The position numbers were made by a program, and so were the translations under genes. This document shows, piece by piece, positions 58,801-60,133 of a stretch of 64,000 bases of DNA (the first letter of the stretch is position 1; every line of letters begins with the position of its first letter). The DNA comes from Pseudoips prasinana. Taxonomy: Eukaryota; Arthropoda; Insecta; Lepidoptera; Nolidae. The notes beneath the pieces are model-generated. The model saw only the letters and a list, made by a program, of their open reading frames with translations, had not been told where the DNA came from and did no database searches. Location of the stretch: contig OX621237.1 in the NCBI GenBank assembly GCA_951640165.1, positions 6,200,001 through 6,264,000 on the forward strand, given 5' to 3'.

Positions 58801-60133
58801 TGGCCTGTGTGAATGGAACAACCGGAAGGGGAAGACCTCGTCGAACATTCTCTGACCAAATCGGAGACGTACTCAAGAAAGGACAGGTCAGAAGTACCCA
58901 AACCGGTGAGCATGTATGAAGAATATAATGACAGTAATTGAGACAAAAGACGTGTACAAAGATCGTGACAAATGGAAATCCGTTGTCTCTGCCTACCCCT
59001 CTGGGAAACAGGCGTGACTCTATGTATGTATGTATTTATAGTTACTTCCATATTTAAATAAAATCGAAATTTAAAAGTCACATTTTTAATCAAGCTATTC
59101 AATAACATAAGCTTGACAAATCAAGGGGAAAATCCGATTGTCTGTATACCCGTAACAAAATTGAGGTTGTTCAGTCCAAGGACAATATCGAAGGTTCCAT
59201 GTGGCTGGAAATTACTTATCAATATACCTAACTAAGTAGTTTTTACCGATGTCAACATCAATTGCCAGTTGGTGGCATTCAACAGCTTGAACTTAAGAGA
59301 ACAATTATAAAAATCAGTCAAATATGAAGTTGAATAAATCATTAATTAAGGGTAAAATATAAACTTTATAAAAATGTGAGAACAGCGATTTTCCTACTCA
59401 TATTATAAATAAATAAATAATTATAAATAATATGAGTAGGAAAATCGCTGAAAATATAAAATAAAAAATAATGTATATTGAATGGTAACTTCCAGTTTCA
59501 TTTGTTTCAAGTAATTTTTGCGGTGACTGCGCAATGTTTGCAAAGTAGTTGAATAGCGTTTTGGGATCAAAGAAATTCTTTTAAATTTTGCCTTATTTTA
59601 TATATCTATACAAATAAATAAAATTGGAGTGTCTGTTTGTAATATTGAAATAACCGGTTTTTACAACATAAATATGAATATATATACGGTACATACACCA
59701 AAATATTTTTTTTTACAATTTTTGTCTGTCTGTCTGTTTGTTCCGGCTAATCTCTGAAATGGCTGGACCGATTTTGACGGGACTTTTATTGGCAGGTAGC
59801 TAATGTAATAAGGAGTAACTTAGGCTACTTTTATTTTAGAAAATGTTTTTTATTTTACTACAAACAAAAAAAAACGAAATAAACTAATTAACACGCGGAC
59901 GAAGTCGCGGGCACAGCTAGTTACTAATAAAATCGAGCCCTTTACTTAGAAACATTACTTGAATACTGTAGAATTATCTTTTGTTTCTCTACAAATCTTG
60001 GGATATTCTCTACATGGTTTATAGATAATATGCTCACCTCGTGATCCCTATAGAATGGCTCCTGAAGGTTATCCGGGACCCTGTTGTTGAACGCCTTCGA
60101 TAACAGCCATTTAATTGACGCCCGTTGCTTTGA
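1728..60133 (-). CDS. Patronin: Patronin (CAMSAP family), partial gene, 21 exons in window
   Basis: Patronin/CAMSAP proteins bind and protect microtubule minus ends in the cytoplasm and organise non-centrosomal arrays. The exons read, in order, an N-terminal CAMSAP block, a calponin-homology-like domain, a Ser/Pro/Arg-rich linker, a coiled coil (exon 12), Gln-rich linker, a conserved linker (exon 17), a second coiled coil (exon 18) and the approach to the CKK domain. All junctions have AG acceptors and GT donors, and every exon-exon phase agrees (total 4,273 coding bases from phase 0 to phase 1). The start-codon exon and the CKK exons are not in the window. Identity rests on recognised conserved stretches such as [17 protein letters not shown] and [18 protein letters not shown]; no search was run. 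Residue numbers in the exon entries count from the first codon of exon 1. Confidence 0.93.
1818..2317. other. Patronin intron 20
   Basis: Short intron between exons 21 and 20. AT-rich, apart from a GC-richer stretch next to exon 20. No element recognised. Confidence 0.7.
2318..2392 (-). CDS. Patronin: Patronin exon 20, short phase 1-1 exon
   Basis: Twenty-four full codons in 75 bases, phase 1 to 1 (residues 1371-1394): GGTM, then [14 protein letters not shown] and RAGLYR. The RGSQDSLAE stretch fits the Ser-rich linker that precedes the CKK domain. Acceptor TTGTGTAG, donor GTACGT. It is short and in frame, so inclusion may be regulated. It is called from splice sites, phase and motif together. 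Confidence 0.83.
2627..2836. mobile_element. Possible small MITE with GATGTGAAACATC ends
   Basis: GATGTGAAACATC at 2,627-2,639 is matched by its reverse complement GATGTTTCACATC at 2,824-2,836, with a further copy of the core near 2,752. The 210-bp spacing is MITE-sized. The family is not identified. Confidence 0.45.
3208..3826. mobile_element. Possible nonautonomous element with 15-bp inverted ends
   Basis: ACAGTGCCGGATCTT at 3,208-3,222 is the exact reverse complement of 3,812-3,826. The 619-bp interval has no coding content and contains a (TA)n run. No clear target duplication was seen, so this is tentative. Confidence 0.4.
5242..5440 (-). CDS. Patronin: Patronin exon 19, linker with PKTIHVDS motif
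   Basis: Sixty-six codons plus one base, phase 0 to 1 (residues 1304-1369). It begins [16 protein letters not shown] and contains [19 protein letters not shown] and a PSATNLPG end. The PKTIHVDS motif is a strong Patronin marker between the last coiled coil and the CKK domain. Acceptor ACTTGCAG, donor GTACGT. A 5S-type SINE fragment lies only about 65 bases from the acceptor on the intron side. Confidence 0.92.
5506..5634 (-). mobile_element. 5S-type SINE, 5'-truncated copy
   Basis: On the minus strand this matches the distal part of the SINE at 44.4 kb: GGCACGTTAAGCTG, then GTAGTCATTAGGCAACAG, CTGGGCGGC and the tail TGCCCATACGATAAGTAA. The 5S head is missing. It lies about 65 bases from the acceptor of Patronin exon 19. 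Confidence 0.75.
5936..6470 (-). pseudogene. mariner transposase, C-terminal catalytic part
   Basis: Minus-strand reading resumes after the insertion with [18 protein letters not shown]. It then has in-frame stops near 6.37-6.41 kb, followed by an open stretch containing [10 protein letters not shown] (second catalytic Asp) and [15 protein letters not shown] (third catalytic Asp). It ends IEQNGIYKL. The frame is broken, so no functional product is expected. Confidence 0.88.
6515..6936 (-). mobile_element. RTE-like retroelement 3' fragment inserted in mariner
   Basis: 5'-truncated copy of a lepidopteran non-LTR element. The minus strand encodes the C-terminal part of its endonuclease-reverse transcriptase ([20 protein letters not shown]) and ends in an (ATG)n tail at the low-coordinate side. 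It is bracketed by a 9-bp duplication, CCAGTTATT (6,506-6,514) and CCGGTTATT (6,937-6,945), with one mismatch. On both sides the mariner reading is continuous (LITG / [13 protein letters not shown]). Confidence 0.9.
6946..7401 (-). pseudogene. mariner transposase, N-terminal part
   Basis: On the minus strand an ATG near 7,400 starts [13 protein letters not shown] and continues to a helix-turn-helix region, with [18 protein letters not shown] near 7.1 kb. At least one frame change or stop occurs near 7.26 kb, and the insertion interrupts it after KKLITG. It belongs to the same relic as the C-terminal part. Confidence 0.85.
7920..8090 (+). pseudogene. Crypton-type recombinase N-terminal fragment (56 aa)
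   Basis: A 56-residue frame, [15 protein letters not shown] followed by a helix and [19 protein letters not shown], then a stop. Acidic Ser/Asp starts with a KSxxRYxxxYxxFxxWK helix are typical of the N terminus of Crypton-derived tyrosine recombinases in insects. The catalytic domain is absent, so it is a fragment. Confidence 0.5.
8105..8506. repeat. 98-bp perfect direct repeat flanking a GC-hairpin cluster
   Basis: Bases 8,105-8,202 and 8,409-8,506 are identical (offset 304). Between them are three consecutive GC hairpins, for example GGGGGGCTTCGCCCCCC, CCGGGGCTGCGCCCCGG and GGGGCTTCGCCCC. A fourth, centred on CTTCGG, lies at about 8,508-8,534. Two shorter direct repeats (near 8,314/8,386 and 8,345/8,552) interleave with the main pair. 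Confidence 0.85.
8927..9163 (-). CDS. Patronin: Patronin exon 18, C-terminal coiled coil
   Basis: Seventy-nine codons, phase 0 to 0 (residues 1225-1303). It reads [19 protein letters not shown], then a charged Ala/Arg/Glu helix and [18 protein letters not shown], ending VEEAERE. This long uninterrupted helix is the coiled coil that precedes the CKK domain in CAMSAPs. Acceptor ATTACAG, donor GTATGT. The exon is extremely GC-rich (Ala GCC/GCG, Arg CGC), unlike the surrounding repeat-laden intron. Confidence 0.95.
9240..9410. repeat. Dispersed repeat, related to inverted copies at 21.3 and 23.4 kb
   Basis: The stretch with TCACACTTTTCGTTACGCTC is about 70% similar by eye to the reverse complement of 21,330-21,455. 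Its proximal half resembles the reverse complement of 23,430-23,520. The family is unknown. Confidence 0.5.
9560..9830 (+). mobile_element. Non-LTR/RTE-type 3' fragment, CTAGCGGCCCG family
   Basis: It begins AACTAGCGGCCCGGTACGTG and contains ATTAGCTAAATCGGTAAAGG and a TATATATATAGAT end. This is a very common lepidopteran repeat form; related pieces are near 38,962, 41,288, 47,545, 59,610 and 37,550. Confidence 0.5.
10299..11219 (-). CDS. Patronin: Patronin exon 17, large conserved linker exon
   Basis: The longest exon, 307 codons, phase 0 to 0 (residues 918-1224). It starts Gln-rich, then carries [36 protein letters not shown] and [19 protein letters not shown], which are signature CAMSAP motifs. 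Near the end are [10 protein letters not shown] and [11 protein letters not shown], leading into exon 18. Acceptor TGTTTCCAG, donor GTGGGT; the alternative GT four bases downstream would break phase with exon 18. Its base composition is much less GC-rich than that of exons 6-11 or 18-21. Confidence 0.95.
11220..11562. other. Patronin intron 16
   Basis: A 343-bp intron with no recognisable element. Confidence 0.8.
11563..11880 (-). CDS. Patronin: Patronin exon 16, Gln/Tyr-rich low-complexity linker
   Basis: One hundred and six codons, phase 0 to 0 (residues 812-917). It contains [15 protein letters not shown], then [16 protein letters not shown] and MRGWQ. The Gln/Tyr/Asn composition is prion-like or condensate-prone, which is inference. 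The donor is GTCGGT; the acceptor is ATAACATTGCAG with a weak pyrimidine tract. The reading frame stays open 48 bases past the acceptor to an ATG at 11928, so an alternative 5' end cannot be excluded. Confidence 0.85.
11881..13949. other. Patronin intron 15
   Basis: A 2.1-kb AT-rich intron. It includes a perfect 30-bp foldback (12,338-12,404) preceded by a dispersed repeat with AAGCATTCCCTATC (near 12,289), which also occurs near 5,735. No coding exon was recognised. Confidence 0.65.
12338..12404. repeat. Perfect 30-bp inverted repeat, 7-nt loop
   Basis: Arms 12,338-12,367 and 12,375-12,404 are exact reverse complements around the loop AAGGAAC. The core is TACCTAAAGTAGCCGAATTA. In the pre-mRNA it would form a long stable hairpin. 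Confidence 0.9.
13950..14274 (-). CDS. Patronin: Patronin exon 15, helix followed by Gln/Pro/Leu-rich repeats
   Basis: One base plus 108 codons, phase 2 to 0 (residues 704-811). It starts [19 protein letters not shown], the second half of the helix begun in exon 14, and then becomes a QQPLQQ-type low-complexity tract ending QPNIPQL. Acceptor GATTACAG, donor GTAAGT. The Gln tract mixes CAA and CAG codons rather than a pure triplet run. The opposite-strand Val/Ala-rich frame is a shadow of this repeat. Confidence 0.9.
14499..14578 (-). CDS. Patronin: Patronin exon 14, short helical segment
   Basis: Twenty-six codons plus two bases, phase 0 to 2 (residues 677-702): [12 protein letters not shown] then [14 protein letters not shown]. 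The rejoined AAA codon leads straight into exon 15 to give [15 protein letters not shown], a continuous helix conserved in the family. Acceptor ATAATATAG, donor GTGAGT. It is short and has no start codon, so it would be missed by simple frame scanning. Confidence 0.88.
14579..15873. other. Patronin intron 13
   Basis: A 1.3-kb intron. A MITE occupies 14,712-14,959; the rest is AT-rich with no recognised feature. Confidence 0.7.
14712..14959 (+). mobile_element. MITE with GAAGTTATACTTC ends, copy 1
   Basis: Its ends are GAAGTTATACTTCTTTTGGC and the near-reverse-complement CGCCAAAAAAGTATAACTTC. The body shares ACAGCATGAAGTTAGTTCTA and other long stretches with an inverted copy at 21,112-21,279. 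It is nonautonomous, 248 bp, with no transposase. Confidence 0.8.
15874..15933 (-). CDS. Patronin: Patronin exon 13, 20-codon micro-exon-like linker
   Basis: Exactly twenty codons in 60 bases, phase 0 to 0 (residues 657-676), containing [16 protein letters not shown]. Acceptor TTGCAG, donor GTAAGG. The preceding residues GKG fit the usual continuation after the CC1 helix. The exon is strikingly GC-rich in an AT-rich setting. It is too short to detect by length; the call rests on splice sites, phase and position. It could be included or skipped in frame. Confidence 0.8.
15934..18217. other. Patronin intron 12
   Basis: A 2.3-kb AT-rich intron with one foldback element (17,815-17,940) and nothing else recognised. 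Confidence 0.65.
17815..17940. mobile_element. Small foldback MITE, 34-bp arms
   Basis: CCAGCACATCAAGCTACCC (17,815 on) pairs with the reverse complement at 17,907-17,940 over 34 bases with two mismatches. Total length is 126 bp with a 58-bp centre. No coding content. Confidence 0.75.
18218..18408 (-). CDS. Patronin: Patronin exon 12, first coiled coil (CC1)
   Basis: Sixty-three full codons, phase 1 to 0 (residues 594-656). After an acidic start it reads [33 protein letters not shown] and [10 protein letters not shown], the CAMSAP CC1 helix. In the family this region is described as the spectrin/calmodulin-binding coiled coil. Acceptor CTTTCAG, donor GTGAGT. It is one of the strongest identifications in the window, as the heptad-like helix is nearly invariant among insects as I know it. 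Confidence 0.94.
18409..19175. other. Patronin intron 11
   Basis: A 767-bp intron with no recognised element. Confidence 0.7.
19176..19256 (-). CDS. Patronin: Patronin exon 11, short Gln-containing linker
   Basis: Twenty-six full codons in 81 bases, phase 1 to 1 (residues 567-592), reading [14 protein letters not shown]. The acceptor is CGCCCGCAG and the donor GTTAGT. It is too short and too biased to identify alone. It is called because both sites and both phases fit between exons 10 and 12, and because the TTTWQQQ run has the character of the linker before the first coiled coil. A short reading frame on the opposite strand is not supported. Confidence 0.75.
19257..20583. other. Patronin intron 10
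   Basis: A 1.3-kb intron. It contains a foldback at 20,305-20,432 and a short inverted pair AATGTAGCTAATATA / TATATTAGCTACA (about 19,535 and 19,593). Confidence 0.65.
20305..20432. mobile_element. Small foldback MITE, 34-bp arms
   Basis: GGTTACAAATGACTTAATCA (20,305 on) is matched by the reverse complement at 20,399-20,432 with three mismatches over 34 bases. Length 128 bp, nonautonomous. Confidence 0.75.
20584..20697 (-). CDS. Patronin: Patronin exon 10, linker with GFFLK motif
   Basis: Thirty-seven full codons in 114 bases, phase 1 to 1 (residues 529-565). It reads GGFFLKERD, then [16 protein letters not shown], a segment I recognise from insect Patronin linkers. Acceptor TTTCAG, donor GTGGGT. 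It is GC-rich, in frame and potentially skippable. No known domain is visible. Confidence 0.85.
21112..21279 (-). mobile_element. MITE with GAAGTTATACTTC ends, copy 2 (inverted, shorter)
   Basis: It carries the same body as the 14.7-kb copy in reverse orientation. Its ends are GAAGTTATACTTC and GCGCCAAAAGAAGTATAAC. The AT-rich stretch near one end of copy 1 is deleted here. Confidence 0.8.
21330..21455. repeat. Dispersed repeat, inverted relative to 9.3 kb
   Basis: Contains GAGCGTTACGAAAAGTGTGG and CGAACGAAAGTTACG, which match the reverse complement of 9,330-9,400 at roughly 70% by eye. Confidence 0.5.
21510..21746 (-). CDS. Patronin: Patronin exon 9, linker
   Basis: Seventy-eight full codons in 237 bases, phase 1 to 1 (residues 450-527). 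It contains [13 protein letters not shown], a Pro/Gln/Glu-rich middle and [16 protein letters not shown]. The acceptor TTGTCAG is good. The donor, GTCTAT after AAAG, is weak; an upstream GT (after GGCCTCA, at 21519-21520) would also preserve phase 1 and shorten the product by three residues. The exon body is GC-rich. Confidence 0.83.
21747..22963. other. Patronin intron 8
   Basis: A 1.2-kb intron, largely a repeat that also occurs at 24.2 kb and that here carries an inserted element (21,824-22,386). The remainder is AT-rich. Confidence 0.7.
21824..22386 (+). mobile_element. Lepidopteran interspersed repeat (CCGGCCAATGAAGGGTTCC type)
   Basis: Begins CCGGCCAATGAAGGGTTCCG and includes ACATACGGACGGACAGACAG and AAGGGTTCCGTTTTTTTTGC near its end, a frequent lepidopteran repeat form. 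Comparison with the uninterrupted copy at 24.2 kb gives its boundaries: the flanks TATTCACGTAGACTTT and GTAAATAGTCAGAACATG are joined there. Confidence 0.75.
22964..23188 (-). CDS. Patronin: Patronin exon 8, conserved basic linker with two possible acceptors
   Basis: Seventy-four full codons if the upstream acceptor is used (residues 375-448), phase 1 to 1. It reads [20 protein letters not shown] and [14 protein letters not shown], well-conserved Patronin linker. Two AGs six bases apart (exon starting at 23188 or at 23182) both keep the phase; the choice adds or removes two residues. Donor GTAAGT. Arg/Ser content suggests phosphorylation sites, but this is inference. Confidence 0.88.
24211..24410 (+). 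repeat. AT-rich dispersed repeat, uninterrupted copy
   Basis: Matches the two halves of the 21.79-21.82 and 22.39-22.55 kb repeat, with TATTCACGTAGACTTT running directly into GTAAATAGTCAGAACATG. It serves as the empty-site comparison. Confidence 0.8.
24881..26056 (-). pseudogene. Jockey-type non-LTR reverse transcriptase, 5'-truncated, one stop
   Basis: The minus strand encodes the palm of a reverse transcriptase: [12 protein letters not shown] (motif A Asp), [18 protein letters not shown] (motif B) and [11 protein letters not shown] (catalytic FADD). A C-terminal part follows ([16 protein letters not shown]). The frame is continuous from 26,056 to 24,881 except for one TAA at about 25,169. 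The element lacks its 5' half, including any endonuclease. It is a dead copy lying in a Patronin intron, opposite to nothing and parallel to the gene. Confidence 0.9.
26280..26705 (+). mobile_element. Non-LTR retroelement 3' end fragment
   Basis: The plus strand reads [20 protein letters not shown] before a stop at about 26,412, typical of the C terminus of jockey-like reverse transcriptases. AT-rich 3' sequence follows, ending ATGAATAAATGAC. It faces the opposite way to the neighbouring 25-kb fragment. Confidence 0.65.
26741..26902 (-). CDS. Patronin: Patronin exon 7, Ser/Arg-rich linker with conserved FVVHRPK motif
   Basis: Fifty-three full codons in 162 bases, phase 1 to 1 (residues 321-373). 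A Ser/Arg-rich start leads into [18 protein letters not shown] and RRDDDN. The FVVH stretch recurs in exon 17 as [13 protein letters not shown], so the motif is repeated within the protein. Acceptor CCCCGCAG, donor GTAAAT. The exon is in frame and potentially skippable. Confidence 0.87.
26903..28043. other. Patronin intron 6
   Basis: A 1.1-kb AT-rich intron with short palindromic TATTATAATATG copies (27.26-27.30 kb). Nothing else was recognised. Confidence 0.7.
28044..28163 (-). CDS. Patronin: Patronin exon 6, Pro-rich linker, in-frame phase 1-1 exon
   Basis: Thirty-nine full codons in 120 bases, phase 1 to 1 (residues 281-319). It holds [20 protein letters not shown] followed by an acidic patch; this looks like disordered linker with a possible polyproline (SH3/profilin-type) stretch. 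Acceptor TGTCCGCAG, donor GTACTC. The exon is very GC-rich compared with flanking intron. Being in frame on both sides, it could be skipped without a frameshift. Confidence 0.85.
28164..28828. other. Patronin intron 5
   Basis: A 665-bp intron; no feature recognised. Long open frames across 28.0-28.5 kb reflect the GC-rich exon 6 and its flank, not a second gene. Confidence 0.7.
28829..28920 (-). CDS. Patronin: Patronin exon 5, end of calponin-homology domain
   Basis: Thirty full codons, phase 2 to 1 (residues 250-279). It reads [21 protein letters not shown] and ends in KAVKYPGS; the family typically continues with a YPG turn at the end of the CH region. Acceptor TTTTCCAG, donor GTGAGT. The rejoined split codon with exon 4 is GGG (Gly). 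Reading through the donor would give GSGEF, so the intron call depends on the good GTGAGT site and the phase match with exon 6. Confidence 0.92.
29188..29432 (-). CDS. Patronin: Patronin exon 4, CAMSAP calponin-homology domain core
   Basis: Eighty-one codons plus two bases, phase 0 to 2 (residues 168-248). It contains [20 protein letters not shown] and then [18 protein letters not shown], the core helices of the CAMSAP_CH domain. The exon ends in VTYMR with the Gly codon split across the next intron. Acceptor ATCTTCAG, donor GTATGT. CAMSAP CH domains are not known as strong actin binders; the family's minus-end binding resides in the CKK domain, which is outside the window. Confidence 0.94.
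29433..30704. other. Patronin intron 3
   Basis: A 1.3-kb intron. It contains a 50-bp tandem duplication (30,281-30,383) and nothing else that I recognise. Confidence 0.7.
30281..30383. repeat. Tandem duplication, 50-bp unit, two copies
   Basis: The unit with TTTTTGCCCTGCATATTCTT is repeated with a 50-base offset and almost no change, so the duplication is recent. Confidence 0.88.
30705..30893 (-). CDS. Patronin: Patronin exon 3, start of calponin-homology-like domain
   Basis: Sixty-three codons, phase 0 to 0 (residues 105-167). It reads [17 protein letters not shown], then an Ala-rich helix and [17 protein letters not shown]. The GILCWIN segment is the first helix of the CAMSAP-type CH domain. 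The middle (about residues 124-147) is variable and more GC-rich than its surroundings. Acceptor ATTTGCAG, donor GTATGT. Confidence 0.92.
31516..32148 (-). pseudogene. RTE-like reverse transcriptase, C-terminal fragment with internal deletion
   Basis: Open from motif A ([13 protein letters not shown]) to a C terminus that includes [16 protein letters not shown] and [16 protein letters not shown]. The usual segment with the FADD active site is missing from the middle. A second deletion of about 45 bases removes sequence next to the ATG tail compared with the copies at 6.5 and 41.8 kb. Confidence 0.85.
32171..32940 (-). pseudogene. RTE-like element: linker and first RT segments
   Basis: Three overlapping minus-strand frames carry the region between endonuclease and RT ([40 protein letters not shown]) and RT fingers ([13 protein letters not shown]). 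Frame changes occur near 32.37 and 32.60 kb. Confidence 0.78.
32943..33090 (+). mobile_element. tRNA-derived SINE inserted in the RTE-like element
   Basis: The tRNA-like head GCGTGGTGGCTGAGACAG (A box region) is followed by GGGTTTGAATCCCGCGCCGG (B box), then a non-tRNA body with GAGCCTGGATGTAATTTGTG. It interrupts the minus-strand RTE coding sequence between the endonuclease and the linker. It lacks an acceptor stem pairing, so it is not a tRNA gene. The 3' boundary is approximate. Confidence 0.82.
33170..33905 (-). pseudogene. RTE-like AP-endonuclease domain, frameshifted
   Basis: The minus strand reads [16 protein letters not shown], a segment ending [29 protein letters not shown] sequence, and [20 protein letters not shown]. 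These are the landmarks of the apurinic-type endonuclease of non-LTR elements. Several frame changes are needed, so no intact protein exists. Confidence 0.75.
34880..35060. mobile_element. Foldback MITE, about 180 bp
   Basis: CAGTGCCCGTCGGCTTACTA and TTTGAATATGCGTGGGA on the left pair with TCCCACGCATATTCAAA and AAGCTGCTGGGCACTG on the right, with an AGTCAAACGTATT / AATACGTTTGACT inner part. Arms are about 70 bp and imperfect. A 19-bp tandem pair (TGTCACTATTATATTGG) sits just outside at 34,825-34,868. Confidence 0.75.
36444..36502. repeat. Perfect 22-bp inverted repeat, 15-nt loop
   Basis: AATAATTCGAAATGATAGTA (36,444 on) pairs exactly with 36,481-36,502. It is a short foldback in Patronin intron 2. 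Confidence 0.88.
39451..39666 (-). CDS. Patronin: Patronin exon 2, N-terminal region
   Basis: Seventy-two codons, phase 0 to 0 (residues 33-104). It opens with [13 protein letters not shown] and holds [20 protein letters not shown] and [10 protein letters not shown], all conserved CAMSAP N-terminal segments. The acceptor is TTTTCAG and the donor GTAAGT, a strong consensus site. Upstream is the 20-kb intron; downstream is an 8.6-kb intron that holds the nested transposon complex. Confidence 0.93.
40790..41077 (+). mobile_element. Possible non-LTR retroelement 3' remnant
   Basis: A frame containing [18 protein letters not shown], then a stop and a terminus GTACAATAAAGAGTATTTGT. This resembles the C terminus and 3' end of jockey-like elements. 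It is weak. Confidence 0.35.
41288..41460 (+). repeat. Common lepidopteran repeat, CTAGCTGTGCCCCGCGG type
   Basis: Begins CTAGCTGTGCCCCGCGG and contains TGGAAATCGGTTCGTGCGTT and a TTTTTATATAG end. Same broad class as 9,560 and 59,610. Confidence 0.55.
41839..41957 (-). mobile_element. RTE-like element, 3' terminal fragment
   Basis: The minus strand reads the element's extreme C terminus ([20 protein letters not shown]), then the 3' UTR and a short (ATG)n tail. It abuts a separate MITE at 41,960. Confidence 0.8.
41960..42240. mobile_element. Possible MITE with CTAGCGT ends
   Basis: CTAGCGTTTTCAAGCGTCGC near 42,012 pairs imperfectly with CGCGACGTTCGAAAGACGCTAG near 42,196. Outer GGTCCC / GGGTCCC copies lie at both ends. 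The body is unusually GC-rich for this intron. Confidence 0.5.
42636..43007 (+). mobile_element. tRNA-derived SINE
   Basis: The head GGTGGTCTCGTTGATTTAGC and GTGTTTAAATCTTCGGGCGG fit A and B boxes of a tRNA-derived promoter. The middle contains TGCCTCGGAGAGCACGTAAA, and the end is an A-rich tail after ATTGTCATTAATAAAAAAAA. The SINE is worn. Confidence 0.65.
44435..44700 (+). mobile_element. 5S rRNA-derived SINE, longest copy
   Basis: The head reads CGATCGGCGAGGTTAAGCAA and CCATAGATGGGTGACCACC, which match the internal promoter region (A box to C box) of 5S rRNA. The body has TTTCGGAGGGCACGTTAAGC and GTACTGGGCGGC, and the tail GTGCCCATACGATAATAAG. It is not a 5S gene: the 5' and 3' stems are absent. 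Confidence 0.8.
44958..45207 (-). mobile_element. tRNA-derived SINE, copy A (minus)
   Basis: The minus strand reads TAGCCTAGTTGGTAGTGCTC and TGGGTTCGAATCCCGGTAAG (tRNA-like A and B boxes), then TGAGCACGAATATTTGTTTC and a 3' part with CTTTGCTTAGTTTGGGGCTA. The plus-strand copy at 62.2 kb aligns end to end. Confidence 0.88.
46809..47010 (+). mobile_element. 5S rRNA-derived SINE, second copy
   Basis: Contains GCGATCGGCAAGTTGTAAGC, CCATAGATGGGTTACCACC, CTTCGGAGGGCACGTTAAGC and GCCCACTGGGCGG in the same order as the 44.4-kb copy. It is truncated at the 3' end. Confidence 0.8.
47545..47830 (+). repeat. Common lepidopteran repeat, degenerate
   Basis: Starts AAACTAGCTGTTATGCTCTT and includes CATGAAAATCGGGTTGAAAA and AGCAGTCCAGCCATTTAGTA, the worn form of the class seen at 41,288. 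Confidence 0.45.
49316..49333. promoter_or_regulatory. 18-bp perfect palindrome containing two CGTGGGAA motifs
   Basis: TTCCCACGATCGTGGGAA is its own reverse complement. CGTGGGAA is the consensus for Su(H)/CSL, the Notch-pathway DNA-binding factor. Two opposed sites overlapping in the centre are tighter than the usual paired-site spacing. Function is inference only. Confidence 0.25.
52150..52310 (+). mobile_element. Repeat sharing its 3' tail with the 62.2-kb SINE
   Basis: CCATAGTACAAACTCTGATT and GTTTGGGATCAGATGGCCGT through GTGTGAATAATGTCCCAGG parallel the SINE tail (CACAGTACAAGCTTTGC ... GTGACATTGTCCCCAG). It probably represents the partner LINE family. Confidence 0.55.
54610..54700 (-). 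mobile_element. RTE-like element, worn 3' end fragment
   Basis: (ATG)n tail followed by the degenerate 3' end: CATGATGTCAGCCGAAACAC and CCACTGCTAGACAAAG parallel the 41.84-kb copy. Confidence 0.65.
57338..57445 (-). mobile_element. 5S-type SINE, distal fragment
   Basis: The minus strand has TTTGTAGTCATTAGACGACA, a GGGGGGCTTGAACAAGTCTG part and the tail TGCCTATACAATAAGTAAG, like the 5.5-kb fragment but more diverged. Confidence 0.6.
58205..58378. mobile_element. Small MITE, about 21-bp inverted ends
   Basis: CAACGGCAAAAGTAAATGATC at the left end pairs with GGTCATCTACTTTTGCCGTTG at the right, with minor mismatches. Length 174 bp, no coding content. Confidence 0.65.
58790..59015 (+). pseudogene. 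Non-LTR reverse transcriptase C-terminal scrap
   Basis: The plus strand reads [20 protein letters not shown], then, after frame changes, a short Cys-Lys-Asp-Arg part and [12 protein letters not shown] before a stop. This is a familiar C terminus of lepidopteran retroelement polymerases. The preceding 58.38-58.79 kb was not identified. Confidence 0.6.
59383..59450. repeat. Perfect 24-bp inverted repeat, 20-nt loop
   Basis: CAGCGATTTTCCTACTCATA (59,383 on) pairs exactly with 59,427-59,450. The loop is AT-only. Confidence 0.9.
59610..59925 (-). repeat. Common lepidopteran repeat, CTAGCTGTGCCCGCG type, reverse orientation
   Basis: The minus strand starts AACTAGCTGTGCCCGCGACT and ends in AT-rich sequence. 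The middle, read on the plus strand, has TCTGAAATGGCTGGACCGAT. A related stretch without clear ends lies at 37,540-37,770. Confidence 0.6.
60038..60133 (-). CDS. Patronin: Patronin exon 1 (first visible), N-terminal conserved block
   Basis: Thirty-two codons, phase 0 to 0 (residues 1-32). It contains [17 protein letters not shown] followed by [14 protein letters not shown], a block diagnostic for the N terminus of insect Patronin. The acceptor is TTGTTCCAG and the donor GTGAGC. There is no start codon, so a further upstream exon must supply the Met; I could not place one between 60.13 and 64.0 kb. The exon is separated from exon 2 by a 20-kb intron, which is typical for a 5' intron with regulatory content. 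Confidence 0.92.

Larger units (their letters stand above)
39667..60037. other. Patronin intron 1 (20 kb)
   Basis: A long intron with no coding signal that I can support. Recognised pieces are listed separately: SINEs at 42.6, 44.4, 44.96, 46.8, 52.15 and 57.3 kb, RTE-like scraps at 41.84 and 54.6 kb, a retroelement C terminus at 58.8 kb, MITEs at 41.96 and 58.2 kb and a foldback at 59.38 kb. The stretches 47.9-52.1 and 52.4-54.5 kb hold nothing else that I recognise. Confidence 0.6.
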
